From: a virus
Length of the DNA: 64,000 nt
Reading direction: 5' to 3' (one strand)
Virus record (IMG/VR): IMGVR_UViG_3300013372_003978
Coordinates: 23,688 to 87,687 of that record
Below are positions 27,771-37,200 of the stretch, one piece after another; the stretch's first letter is position 1, and every line of letters starts with the position of its first letter. Both the position numbers and the translations under genes were made by a program. The notes under the pieces were generated by a model. The model saw nothing but the letters and a program-made list of their open reading frames with translations, did not search any database and was not told the DNA's origin.

Positions 27771-28513
27771 TGGAAAATTTTACAATTGCAATAACAACAT
27801 TTGCTAAAAGATATAATTACATTGTTAATTTAATACCACAAATTAGAAATTACAGTGATAATAAAATCCTATTGATTATCAACGGTGAAAAGGATGGTGA
27901 TTTTGATGAAGAATATAGAAAAAACATTCTAGAACTATGTGCTAAGTACAATAATGTATATCCAATTATGTTTGTTGAAACTAGAGGTTTATGTAAAATG
28001 TGGAACACTGGTTTAATTATGTCAGATAAAGAAGATGTTTTAATACTTAATGATGATATTGAAATCCTTTCTGGTGATATTGTTAAGTATGTATCTTCAC
28101 ATATTAAATCGCCAGAATATAAAGGATTAACTAAAATTAACGGTTCTTTTTCTCATTTTGTGACTAATAAAGTTATCATGGATAAACTTGGTTATTTTGA
28201 TGAACGATTATTAGGTTTTGGTGAAGAAGATGGTGATATTTCTTATAGATTTATTAAAGCAGGTATTAATATAAATAACATTTATATTAATGGTATCATT
28301 AATATAGTTTCTAATATAAGACATGAACACATAACAGCTGGTATTGGTAAATACTCTAATTTTAATCGTCAATTTATTTATGGTGAAAAATATTCAGTGG
28401 ATATGTCTAGCCCTTATAAAGGTATGTTTGATACACCAATGAATCAAAACTTAGAAGACATCAATCAATACCCACATGAAAATTTTTTTAGAGAAAATAA
28501 AGATAAATTGTAA
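27770..28513 (+). CDS. GT-A fold glycosyltransferase (GT2-like)
   Basis: 247 residues. The start TIAITTFAKRYNYIVNLI, LILNDDIEIL (DD metal site) and the acceptor motif GFGEEDGDISYRF (ED in the position of the catalytic base) match inverting GT2 enzymes. NIRHEHITAG would place the metal-binding His. One-base overlaps on both sides indicate translational coupling. Confidence 0.8.
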   Translation: MENFTIAITTFAKRYNYIVNLIPQIRNYSDNKILLIINGEKDGDFDEEYRKNILELCAKYNNVYPIMFVETRGLCKMWNTGLIMSDKEDVLILNDDIEILSGDIVKYVSSHIKSPEYKGLTKINGSFSHFVTNKVIMDKLGYFDERLLGFGEEDGDISYRFIKAGININNIYINGIINIVSNIRHEHITAGIGKYSNFNRQFIYGEKYSVDMSSPYKGMFDTPMNQNLEDINQYPHENFFRENKDKL

Positions 28514-29724
28514 TGGAGATAAAGCAAATCACTGAAATTAATAAAACAGATATCTCAAAACTATTTGAAAAAGATTCTAATGGTCGAGAAATTAACATTT
28601 ATGAATTAAGGGATTCAATGGTTACTGGTGAATCCTTATATTATCCAAATACGTTATTATATAATGGGTCTTTATATAACCCAATAAACGAAACAACTAT
28701 GTCATTAAAAAATGTTGAGGTTGATGATAATTTTAATTTTACATTAAAAAAACCAATTAAAACCGAAGAAAAGTCGGTTTTTTTCTTTATATATAATATG
28801 GATAATTATTTTCATTTTGTTTATGATTCGTTGCCATATTTAATAACCTTTAACAAAATAAAAGAAACTAACCCAGAAACTAAGTTACTAATGAATTACC
28901 CTGCTGGCAAAAATCGATTCTATAAATTTGTTTTAGAATTTTTAGATATATTGGGTATTAGAGAAGATGATATCATTATTGCTGATGAAAATACAAATTA
29001 TAAGAAGGTTTATATTTCAACATCTTACACACATGATTTTGATTCAAATTTACCACCTAGAAATGAAATATATGATTTTTACCAAGAAATAATTGATAAA
29101 GTAAAAATAGATGATACTGATTTACCTAAAAAGATTTACATTTCTAGAAGAAGTTGGTTACATGGTGATATGAGCAATATTGGTACTAACTATACTACTA
29201 GACGTAAATTAGTTAATGAAGATGAATTAGTTAAATTTTTGATGAGCAAAGGATACCAAGAAATTTTTACCGAAACCTTTACAACTGAACAAAAAATAGC
29301 TATATTTAAAAATGCTGAAAGTGTGGTTGGTGCTATTGGTGGTGGAATTTGTAATGTTTTGTTTTCTAAACCAGAATGTAAATTAACTGCATTAATTTCA
29401 CCATATTTTTTAGATGTTAATGAACGTTTTAAATATTCATTAAACAAAGTTAATTTAACGTTATTTGACGATGTTAAAAACACTGAAACTACGGTATTTA
29501 AAAAATATATGAGAGTTAAATGTAATGATATTATTGGGGAAATAATAGACATACAAAATGATGACATAACAATAACTTACAGTGATGTTAAATTAGCTGG
29601 TTGGAATAGTGAAAATGAATATAAAACAATAACGAAAAAAACTTATGAGTGTGTTAGATTAGATGAAGGGTTAAATTCATCGTGGAAAATAAACTTAGAT
29701 AAACTTAAAGAATTTTATGATTAA
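28513..29724 (+). CDS. GT61-family (DUF563) glycosyltransferase
   Basis: 403 residues. The central part follows the DUF563 layout: KIYISRRSWL, NEDELVKFLMSKGYQEIF, then TTEQKIAIFKNAESVVGAIGGGICNVLFS, where Gly-Gly-Gly and Asn are hallmark residues of the family. Members add xylose or other pentoses/hexoses in a retaining or inverting fashion depending on subfamily. The last 60 residues are a separate small beta region. A perfect terminator-like hairpin lies inside the coding sequence near residue 85. Confidence 0.8.
   Translation: MEIKQITEINKTDISKLFEKDSNGREINIYELRDSMVTGESLYYPNTLLYNGSLYNPINETTMSLKNVEVDDNFNFTLKKPIKTEEKSVFFFIYNMDNYFHFVYDSLPYLITFNKIKETNPETKLLMNYPAGKNRFYKFVLEFLDILGIREDDIIIADENTNYKKVYISTSYTHDFDSNLPPRNEIYDFYQEIIDKVKIDDTDLPKKIYISRRSWLHGDMSNIGTNYTTRRKLVNEDELVKFLMSKGYQEIFTETFTTEQKIAIFKNAESVVGAIGGGICNVLFSKPECKLTALISPYFLDVNERFKYSLNKVNLTLFDDVKNTETTVFKKYMRVKCNDIIGEIIDIQNDDITITYSDVKLAGWNSENEYKTITKKTYECVRLDEGLNSSWKINLDKLKEFYD
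28759..28784 (+). terminator. Intragenic terminator-like hairpin
   Basis: AAAACCGA, 7-nt loop, TCGGTTTT and three more T. The stem has 8 perfect base pairs and is followed by a T run. It lies inside the GT61 coding region, in the segment encoding PIKTEEKSVFFF. It has the form of an intrinsic terminator and could reduce transcription of the distal island. Confidence 0.6.
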
Positions 29725-30523
29725 TTATGTTGTTTATGGAAATACAGATTATTTGGATGTTTTAGAAATTCAAACTGATTACATATATGGTCGTGGTAAT
29801 ATTACATTATTTTTAAATAATAATGATTTAGAAATACAAAACCTAACATCAAAATATGATAGGATAATATATTACAATAATGATGATACATACGCTAAAA
29901 GATTATTATCCTGTATTCAACAAATAAAAGATGATTATTTTTTATTTTTACACGATATTGATGTTTTATTAAATGTTGATGATAAAATGATTAATAAATT
30001 TTATGATTTTTTAAGGGTTAATAATTTTGATAGAATTGATTTAAAACATTCTGATAATAAAATATCAAACCTAATTATTGAATATAATCCAGATAATAAA
30101 CCTAGTGAATGGGAACCTAAATTATCTGAAGAATTAACAGATGGCCTTTATCTAATAAAACAAGATAATCCAAATGATTACATTTATAATGTTAACCCAT
30201 CAATATGGAAAAAAGATTCATTTATTAAATTGCTAAGTAATTTTACACATAAAAATTATAGAACAATAGAAGAAATGGATGTGCAATTATTTTCAAAACA
30301 ATTTAAGGTTTTTAAATTAACTGCTAATACTAAAAAATTATGTGGATATTTTAATTGTGTTGACGGATTTCAATTTTTACATATTAGTCACAGTGGTAAA
30401 TTATTACCATTGAATAAAAATTTTGTGACAACATATGGTCAATCATACGTAGATATAAGTGATGAATACATTAAAATAGTAGATAAATACAACCTAACGA
30501 AATCAAATAAGTGGATAATATAA
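29717..30523 (+). CDS. Putative glycosyltransferase, paralogue of 31441-32253
   Basis: 268 residues. Starts YVVYGNTDYLDVLEIQ and has LFLHDIDVL as a DxD-like site, NPSIWKKDS in the middle and a C-terminus ending SNKWII. The gene at 31441-32253 shows the same order of motifs (YVIYSHSSFLDVLNIQ, FIHDNDIL, NPSIWKLET, SNKWIN), so the two are clear paralogues flanking one other gene. GT-A-like by pattern but not assignable to a family. Start overlaps the GT61 gene by 8 bases. Confidence 0.65.
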   Translation: MINYVVYGNTDYLDVLEIQTDYIYGRGNITLFLNNNDLEIQNLTSKYDRIIYYNNDDTYAKRLLSCIQQIKDDYFLFLHDIDVLLNVDDKMINKFYDFLRVNNFDRIDLKHSDNKISNLIIEYNPDNKPSEWEPKLSEELTDGLYLIKQDNPNDYIYNVNPSIWKKDSFIKLLSNFTHKNYRTIEEMDVQLFSKQFKVFKLTANTKKLCGYFNCVDGFQFLHISHSGKLLPLNKNFVTTYGQSYVDISDEYIKIVDKYNLTKSNKWII

Positions 30524-30524
30524 A

Positions 30525-31439
30525 ATGAGCTTAGAACAAATAAAAGAATGTAAATATATCTCTAGTGTGGGGTTATTAAAAACAATAGACGAATTAAATC
30601 TGATTACTTATGATAAAACACCATCAAATATTGTGCACGATTATTCAAAACTACAAAATGGTTATGATGGTGTTTGCATTTATATAAAATTTTCTAACGT
30701 AAGAGAATTTATGTATCATGTATTACCAAGAATAAATTATAAATTTATATTAGTAACTGGTGATGGTGATGAAACTATGCCAAATGATATGTTTGATATG
30801 ATAACATTTAATAATATAATAAATAATGAAAATATATTACATTGGTATTCGGTTAATTGTATTGAAACCATTCACCCTAAATTTTCTTTAATACCTATTG
30901 GTGTTAATTTTCATTCATTAACTTATGGTGAATTTTGTGGTTGGCATAATACATCTCAAACACCATTGGAACAAGAAAATATAATAGAAGAAATTAGAAA
31001 TAATAATTTACCATTTCATTTAAGAATTCCTAAATGTTATTCTAATTTTCATTTTGTAACTTATCAAGAATTTGGAAATCCTAGAAAAGAAGCTATGGAA
31101 AAAATACCACAAGATTTGGTATTTTATGAACCTACTTTAATACCTAGATTCAATACATGGGATAATCAAGCCAAATATGCCTTTGTATTATCACCAATGG
31201 GTCATGGAATGGATTGTCATAGAACATGGGAAGCGTTAATGTTGGGTTGTATTGTTATTGTTAAAAAATCAATAATTGATAGTTTATATGAAGAGTTACC
31301 TGTTTTGATTGTTGATGAATGGGAAGATATTACACAAGAACTTTTAAATGAAACCATGGAAAAATTTAAAGATATGGAGTTTGATTATGACAGAATAACA
31401 TTAAAATATTGGGTAAATAAAATTAAATCTTTAAAATAA
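30525..31439 (+). CDS. Exostosin-like glycosyltransferase
   Basis: 304 residues. The C-terminal part has YAFVLSPMGHGMDCHRTWEAL, then GCIVIVKKS and EELPVLIVDEWED, which follows the exostosin/GT47-type pattern in which the His-Arg-Glu segment binds the nucleotide sugar. The N-terminal half contains PIGVNFHSLTYGE. It lies between two paralogous genes with 1-2 nt gaps. Specificity unknown. Confidence 0.7.
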   Translation: MSLEQIKECKYISSVGLLKTIDELNLITYDKTPSNIVHDYSKLQNGYDGVCIYIKFSNVREFMYHVLPRINYKFILVTGDGDETMPNDMFDMITFNNIINNENILHWYSVNCIETIHPKFSLIPIGVNFHSLTYGEFCGWHNTSQTPLEQENIIEEIRNNNLPFHLRIPKCYSNFHFVTYQEFGNPRKEAMEKIPQDLVFYEPTLIPRFNTWDNQAKYAFVLSPMGHGMDCHRTWEALMLGCIVIVKKSIIDSLYEELPVLIVDEWEDITQELLNETMEKFKDMEFDYDRITLKYWVNKIKSLK

Positions 31440-31440
31440 T

Positions 31441-32253
31441 ATGATACAATACGAAGTTCACAAACATGTTAACCATGATACTTTAAGTGATGGTCTTGTA
31501 AATTATGTAATTTATAGTCATTCTAGTTTTTTGGATGTGTTAAATATTCAACTAGATTATATAATTGGTAAGGGTCATTTAACATTGTTTATAGATGAAA
31601 ATAACCATGACTTAACTCATATTTATAAAAAATTTGATAGGGTTGTTTTTTATAATGGTAATCTTACTTATGGTAATAAACTTTTAAGTTGTTTAAATCA
31701 AATTGATTATGATTATTTTGTTTTCATACACGATAATGATATTCTTTACAATGTAGATAATCAAAAAATGTTAGAGTTTATAGATTTTTTAAGAGTTAAT
31801 GACTACGATAGAGTTGATTTCCAATTAGCTTATGATTTTAATAGAGAACTTAGCCATACAATTGAAGATGATGGCTTATATCTAATTAAATCATCTAATA
31901 TAGACACAACAGCAAACGGATACATCTACAACGTTAACCCATCAATTTGGAAATTAGAAACATTAAAAAAAATAATGCAAACATATAGTCATAGAGATTA
32001 TAGAACAATAGAACATCCAGAAGTACAAGAATTTTGTTTACAATTTAATATTTTTAAACTGTATTCTAAAAAACAATACAATTGTGGATATTTCATTTGT
32101 TTGGAACCTTTTAAATATCTACACATAACACATAGCCAACATTATCTTAATCTAGCTAGTTTATCAAAAGAATCGTATAAAGATATTGAAGAAGTGTACG
32201 AAATAATAATCAACAAATATAAGTTAAGAAATTCTAACAAATGGATAAATTAA
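31441..32253 (+). CDS. Putative glycosyltransferase, paralogue of 29717-30523
   Basis: 270 residues. Duplicate of the gene at 29717-30523, with the same motif order, the same DxD-like site (HDNDIL) and the same C-terminal KYKLRNSNKWI. Divergence across the rest of the protein suggests an old duplication with a possible change of specificity. Its last 13 bases overlap the next gene. Confidence 0.65.
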   Translation: MIQYEVHKHVNHDTLSDGLVNYVIYSHSSFLDVLNIQLDYIIGKGHLTLFIDENNHDLTHIYKKFDRVVFYNGNLTYGNKLLSCLNQIDYDYFVFIHDNDILYNVDNQKMLEFIDFLRVNDYDRVDFQLAYDFNRELSHTIEDDGLYLIKSSNIDTTANGYIYNVNPSIWKLETLKKIMQTYSHRDYRTIEHPEVQEFCLQFNIFKLYSKKQYNCGYFICLEPFKYLHITHSQHYLNLASLSKESYKDIEEVYEIIINKYKLRNSNKWIN

Positions 32254-33032
32254 AAGATAAAAATAAACCAATTTTTATAATAGCCCATAAATTTTATAGA
32301 GGTTATGAATCTTACATCGAATACTATATAAGTAATATAAATAAATATTATGAAGATGCTTTAATAATTGTTGTGGATAATAATTCAACATATGTTGAAG
32401 ATATTTTTAGCACTTTGAGAAAATTTAATAACGTTATTTTATTAAAGAATGATATCGATTGTAAATTTGAAATTGGTGCTTATAAACTTGGTTTAAAATT
32501 TATTATTGATAATGATTTTATAAGTGATTATAGTTATGTTGTTTTAACTCAAGATACATTTATACTTAAAAATAAACTAGATTTTAACTTATTAAATGAA
32601 CAAAATATAACAGCAGCCCCAATTAATTCATTCACAATGGATGATATATTCAAAGATATTAGAGATGAAATTTTAATTAAACTGGGATTGTTTAATAATT
32701 TAGATAAAATTACATTTTGTTGGTGTAATAGTTTTATTATAGCTACTAATAAGGCTCAACAACTATTTAATTATTTTAAAGACATTATAATTACCACAAG
32801 AGATGAAAGTGGTGCCTCTGAAAGGTATTTAGCTAGAATTTTATGGGAATTAAATGATTATAAAAATAACGACATTGATGGTGATATGACAGCTTTAAAA
32901 TATAGTTGGAATGGAAAAATTAACCCTTCACCAAAATATGATTGTCATAATGTAAATGTTTATGATGAAAATATAACAACATATTTTGTAAAAAAAACAC
33001 AACAAAAAACTGAAAAAACTTGTGATAGATGA
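32241..33032 (+). CDS. GT-A fold glycosyltransferase-like protein
   Basis: 263 residues. It contains FIIAHKFYRGYESY, IIVVDNNSTYVEDIF (GT2-type aspartate) and VVLTQDTFILK in place of the usual DxD. The segment CKFEIGAYKLGL is typical of a small family in polysaccharide loci that uses EIGAY-like motifs. Tight overlaps with both neighbours. A role in polysaccharide assembly is likely. Confidence 0.6.
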   Translation: MDKLKDKNKPIFIIAHKFYRGYESYIEYYISNINKYYEDALIIVVDNNSTYVEDIFSTLRKFNNVILLKNDIDCKFEIGAYKLGLKFIIDNDFISDYSYVVLTQDTFILKNKLDFNLLNEQNITAAPINSFTMDDIFKDIRDEILIKLGLFNNLDKITFCWCNSFIIATNKAQQLFNYFKDIIITTRDESGASERYLARILWELNDYKNNDIDGDMTALKYSWNGKINPSPKYDCHNVNVYDENITTYFVKKTQQKTEKTCDR

Positions 33033-33913
33033 TAATAGATAAAATTAAAAATAGTTATATAATCTACACGAATAATCAAGTAGTACATACCAGAGAATAT
33101 TATAATTATTGTGTTTCTTTATTAAAAAAATGGTTAAATGACATAGATGATGATTTAAACATTATTTTTGGTGATTATAATTTTGATTTTGATAATCCTA
33201 ACAAAATAATTAAGGTAGATATTCAATGTGAACATACATTGGTTAAAAATGGTGGTCGTTCAGTTACTAATAAAATATATGGTAACGTTAAAAGTGATGA
33301 TGGTTATTATCTGGTTAGAATTGATAAATTTAATTATCTTAATTCTTTAGATATGGTAATAGAATATAGCTTACCAAATATTGAAAATATTAAAACTAGT
33401 GGTAAATTTAACGATTATTTAAATAAAGTTTTTTATGTTGCCCCTATGTTATATAAATCAAAATTTGATGGTGTTAAAACTGATATAATCACCTTATTTG
33501 ACCATAATAATAATCATAGAAGGTCTAACATATTAAATAAGTTAAAAGAATATGGGGTAAATAATAAAATAGTGACTAATTGTTTTTCACATGAATGTTT
33601 ATTAAATACTTACGATAAAACTAAAATAATGGTTAATGTTCACCAAACTGACCATCACCACACTTTTGAAGAATTAAGAGTTTTACCTGCACTATTAAAT
33701 GGTGTTATTATTATAAGTGAAGATGTTCCACTTAAAGAAGCAATACCATATAACGAATATATCATATGGTGTAACTATGAAGACATTCCTAGTAAAACCT
33801 TAGAAGTTATGAATAATTATACTTATTATTTTGATAAATTATTTACTAATGGTAATATTGATGTTATCTTAGATAAAATTAATATTAATAATTTAGAAGC
33901 GTTTAAAAGATAA
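33029..33913 (+). CDS. GT-B fold glycosyltransferase-like protein
   Basis: 294 residues. The C-terminal half shows DIITLFDHNNNHRRSNIL, then KIMVNVHQTDHHHTFEELRVLPALLNGVIIISED. The HTFEELR...L..G pattern is that of GT4/CgeB-type C-terminal domains, where the Glu contacts the donor sugar. Starts within an ATGA-type overlap with the preceding gene. Donor unknown. Confidence 0.65.
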   Translation: MIIDKIKNSYIIYTNNQVVHTREYYNYCVSLLKKWLNDIDDDLNIIFGDYNFDFDNPNKIIKVDIQCEHTLVKNGGRSVTNKIYGNVKSDDGYYLVRIDKFNYLNSLDMVIEYSLPNIENIKTSGKFNDYLNKVFYVAPMLYKSKFDGVKTDIITLFDHNNNHRRSNILNKLKEYGVNNKIVTNCFSHECLLNTYDKTKIMVNVHQTDHHHTFEELRVLPALLNGVIIISEDVPLKEAIPYNEYIIWCNYEDIPSKTLEVMNNYTYYFDKLFTNGNIDVILDKININNLEAFKR

Positions 33914-33916
33914 AAT

Positions 33917-35371
33917 ATGAGGGTTGCATTACTAATAGCTGGATATTTAAGAAGTTATGAAACAAATATTAAATACATTCATGATGAAATCATTAATAAA
34001 TTTAATGATGTTGATATATATTTGCACATAACTAAAGATGAAAATACTGAAGATAAATACTTTAATCAAATTCAAGAAACAGATATTAAAAAAATAATCG
34101 ACACATTAAATCCAACAACAACAATAATAGAAAACAATATTGTTTATAACCCTGATAAAAGAATTAATAATGTTATGAATCATTGGGGTAAATTATATAA
34201 ATTAAACCAACTTAAATCAATTAAAGAAAATGAAACATCTAATTATGATTTGGTTATTAGATATCGATTAGATTTAAATATACTTTCTAAAAACGTTTTT
34301 AATTTTGATTTAGAAAAGGGTGTTATTTATCTACCTAAAGATGCTAAGATTGATAAAGTTAAATTAACTAACCCAAACGATAAATATTTATGTGATGCGT
34401 TTGCTTTTGGTGATTCTGAATCAATGGATAAGTATTTTAATATCTATAGTTATTATGGTAATCATATGTTACCAGTTTCAGAAACTGCTTTATATGATTA
34501 CTTAACAAAAAACAAAATAAACCATAAATTAATTAATATAAATTATAATTTTGTTTTATCTAAATGCAATGTTTTTGCTATCTGTGGTGATTCTGGTTCT
34601 GGAAAATCCACACTAAGTAATTTATTGAAAAATGGTTATAGTGATTCATTTATGTTAGAATGTGATAGATACCATAAATGGGAAAGACATAATGAAAATT
34701 GGGATGGAATGACTCATTTAAATCCAGAAGCTAACTACATAACAAAAATGGAAGAAGATATCTTCAATTTAAAACTTGGAAATGATATTTATCAGGTTGA
34801 TTATGACCATCATAGCGGTAAATTTACTGAAAAACAATTAATCAATCCATCAGATAATTTAATTGTTTGTGGTTTACATAGTTTATATGGTGATAATAAC
34901 TTATATGATGTTAAAATATTTATGGATACTGATGATTCTCTTAAGAAAAAATGGAAAATTAAACGTGATGTAATTGAACGTGGTTATACTGTAGATAAAG
35001 TATTAAATAGTATAGAAAAAAGACAAAACGATTTTCAAGAATATATCACACCACAAAAAGATAATGCTGATTTAATAATTAAATTTTTTACTAGAGATAT
35101 TATTGATTTTAATGATTTTGAAAGAGAAGAAAAATTAAGTTTGGAGGTTTCAATTAACAATAAATGTAAAAATCTGAACTATATTTTAAGAACTTTTAAC
35201 GATTTAAATATTGATTATACTATTATCAATGATGATAAATTTACCAAAATAATCTTTGATGAATATGTTGAATTAAACGTGGTAGATAGAAAAATTTTTA
35301 ACAACAGTAAAACGAACACATTTTACGATTATATTTTATATTTTATTTTTTCCCTTAACTTTACTAATTAA
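33917..35371 (+). CDS. Fusion of glycosyltransferase-like domain and uridine kinase-like P-loop kinase
   Basis: 484 residues. Residues 1-210 begin MRVALLIAGYLRSYE and include YDLVIRYRLDL, a pattern found in small polysaccharide-locus proteins. From about residue 220, FAICGDSGSGKSTLSNLL is a Walker A motif, followed by ECDRYHKWERH and LIVCGLHSLYGD, which follow the layout of uridine kinase/phosphoribulokinase enzymes. This part would phosphorylate a sugar or nucleoside. The C-terminal 80 residues are unassigned. It ends 11 nt before a host-type promoter. Confidence 0.7.
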   Translation: MRVALLIAGYLRSYETNIKYIHDEIINKFNDVDIYLHITKDENTEDKYFNQIQETDIKKIIDTLNPTTTIIENNIVYNPDKRINNVMNHWGKLYKLNQLKSIKENETSNYDLVIRYRLDLNILSKNVFNFDLEKGVIYLPKDAKIDKVKLTNPNDKYLCDAFAFGDSESMDKYFNIYSYYGNHMLPVSETALYDYLTKNKINHKLININYNFVLSKCNVFAICGDSGSGKSTLSNLLKNGYSDSFMLECDRYHKWERHNENWDGMTHLNPEANYITKMEEDIFNLKLGNDIYQVDYDHHSGKFTEKQLINPSDNLIVCGLHSLYGDNNLYDVKIFMDTDDSLKKKWKIKRDVIERGYTVDKVLNSIEKRQNDFQEYITPQKDNADLIIKFFTRDIIDFNDFEREEKLSLEVSINNKCKNLNYILRTFNDLNIDYTIINDDKFTKIIFDEYVELNVVDRKIFNNSKTNTFYDYILYFIFSLNFTN

Positions 35372-35382
35372 TTTTATTTTCG

Positions 35383-35390
35383 TATATTTG
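35383..35390 (+). promoter_or_regulatory. Host-type promoter abutting the start codon at 35394
   Basis: TATATTTG fits TAnnTTTG and ends only 3 nt before the ATG at 35394. A TTT about 20 nt upstream stands in for the -33 element. With initiation a few bases downstream of the -7 element, the mRNA would begin at or just inside the start codon and be nearly leaderless. Confidence 0.6.
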
Positions 35391-35393
35391 CAT

Positions 35394-36521
35394 ATGGAAA
35401 ATAAAATTAGAAAAAATTGTATCTTTTGTGAAAATGAACTAAGAAAAGATTTTTTTAGTAATGATTTAAACAACTATGTTGCTCACTACTCAGTAAATCA
35501 AGACGCTAATAATGATGATATGCAAAACATACCTTTTAATGTTTGTGTATGTGATTATTGTAAAACTCCACAATTAAAATATTTAGGCGATTTAAATGAA
35601 ATTTATAAACTTAACCATGCTGATAGTACTGGTAAGATTATGAATAGTTTACACCGTGAAAACTTATCATTAATTTTAAAATATAAAGATTCAATAACTA
35701 ACATTATTGAAATAGGAAGTTCTAAAGGTATCTTAGCTGACGAAGTAATTAAAAACATTGATTTAACTTATTATATAATAGAACCTAGTTATTTTGGTGA
35801 CATTAATGATAAGAAAATTATAATCCCAGACTTTTATGAAAATGTGGATGATTCAGTAATAAATGCTAATACTATGGTTATATCACATGTGTTTGAACAT
35901 TTTTACCAACCAATGGAGATTCTAAATAAAATAAGTAATAATAAAAAGATTGAAAATTTCTTTTTAGTTTTTCCTGATTTAGAATACTACATAAATAATG
36001 ATGTTTTACATGTCTTAAATACCGAACATACATTTTATGTCGATAATCAATTTTTAATTAATTTATTAAAACATGTTGGTTTTGATTTGATAGAGCAAAG
36101 AAACCATGAAAACCATTCAGTATTGTTCTATTTTAAAAGAAATGACTCTGAAATTAATAACAATAAAATCGATTTTAAAAATACCAATTATGATTTGGAT
36201 ATATACTATTCAAAAATAAAAAATACTGTTGATAAATTCAACACTGTTATGTACAAAAATAAAGATAAAGAAATCTATCTTTGGCCAGCATCTATCCATT
36301 CATTATATTTATTAAATTTTGGTCTAAAAATAGAAGGTGTGACTGGATTTTTAGATAATAGTAAACTTAAAATTGGTAAGAAAATGTATGGAACCAATTT
36401 AACTGTTTTTGATTTTAAAGATAAAGTTACTGAAAAAGATGACAATGTTATTATCCTAGTAAGTGGTGGGGTGTTCAATCGTGAAGTTCAACATCAATTA
36501 ACAATAAATAAAAGTATTTAA
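35394..36521 (+). CDS. NDP-sugar C-methyltransferase-like SAM enzyme
   Basis: 375 residues from ATG 35394; the open frame continues upstream only to a TTG at 35388. N-terminal zinc-binding domain (C9-x2-C12, C53-x2-C56), central SAM-binding fold (IIEIGSSKGILADEVI, then VISHVFEHFYQP) and C-terminal domain starting at IYLWPASIHSLYLL. This is the three-domain architecture of TylC3-type deoxysugar C-methyltransferases. It suggests a branched deoxysugar in the product glycan. Confidence 0.8.
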   Translation: MENKIRKNCIFCENELRKDFFSNDLNNYVAHYSVNQDANNDDMQNIPFNVCVCDYCKTPQLKYLGDLNEIYKLNHADSTGKIMNSLHRENLSLILKYKDSITNIIEIGSSKGILADEVIKNIDLTYYIIEPSYFGDINDKKIIIPDFYENVDDSVINANTMVISHVFEHFYQPMEILNKISNNKKIENFFLVFPDLEYYINNDVLHVLNTEHTFYVDNQFLINLLKHVGFDLIEQRNHENHSVLFYFKRNDSEINNNKIDFKNTNYDLDIYYSKIKNTVDKFNTVMYKNKDKEIYLWPASIHSLYLLNFGLKIEGVTGFLDNSKLKIGKKMYGTNLTVFDFKDKVTEKDDNVIILVSGGVFNREVQHQLTINKSI

Positions 36522-36522
36522 T

Positions 36523-37200
36523 ATGAATATGGTTAAAATAACTAATAATTTAATATCCCTATCTAAAGCCATATCAAAGTACTGTGTTGGTATGGAAGGT
36601 AATATATCTGGCAAAATAGATGGAAATTCTTTTTTAATAAAAGCCAGTGGTCAAAATTTATCAAATTTAAAAGAGGATGGTCTAGTAGAATTCTCAATGG
36701 ATGGTATTCAATTAAATAACCCAGATAAAAAAGGTAGCATGGAATTAACTTTCCATACTTTTTTATTAGGGTTTGAAGATATTAATTACATATCACATAC
36801 ACACCCAACAAACACTTTAAAAATTTTATGTACCAATTACGCAAATGATTTTGCTAATAAGCGATTATTTCCAGACCAAGTAGTTTTTAATGGTGTTAAA
36901 GCATGTTTAGTTCCTTATGCTAAACCTGGTGAAAAATTAACTGAATTAATTAAACAACACATTAATTGGTTCATTGAAGAAGAAAAATATTTTCCAAAAT
37001 TAATTTTATTAAAAAACCATGGTATTATTGCGTGTGGTAATTCTATTAATGAATGTATCATTGCTACTGATATTTGTGAAAAAGCTGCAAAAATTTTTAT
37101 TGGGGGTATTGGATTAGGTGATATACATTTTTTAAGTGATAAAGAAATAAATGATTTAATTATTGATGATAATGAAAAATATAGAAAAAATTTATTATGA
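36523..37200 (+). CDS. Class II aldolase/adducin-family protein
   Basis: 225 residues. MELTFHT (E74) and HTHP (H92, H94) plus KNHGII around residue 162 form the zinc site of class II aldolases such as L-fuculose- and L-rhamnulose-phosphate aldolase. The reaction would be cleavage or formation of a phosphorylated ketose or a related dehydration. It starts 1 nt after the methyltransferase gene. In this island, formation of an unusual sugar precursor is more likely than catabolism. Confidence 0.8.
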   Translation: MNMVKITNNLISLSKAISKYCVGMEGNISGKIDGNSFLIKASGQNLSNLKEDGLVEFSMDGIQLNNPDKKGSMELTFHTFLLGFEDINYISHTHPTNTLKILCTNYANDFANKRLFPDQVVFNGVKACLVPYAKPGEKLTELIKQHINWFIEEEKYFPKLILLKNHGIIACGNSINECIIATDICEKAAKIFIGGIGLGDIHFLSDKEINDLIIDDNEKYRKNLL

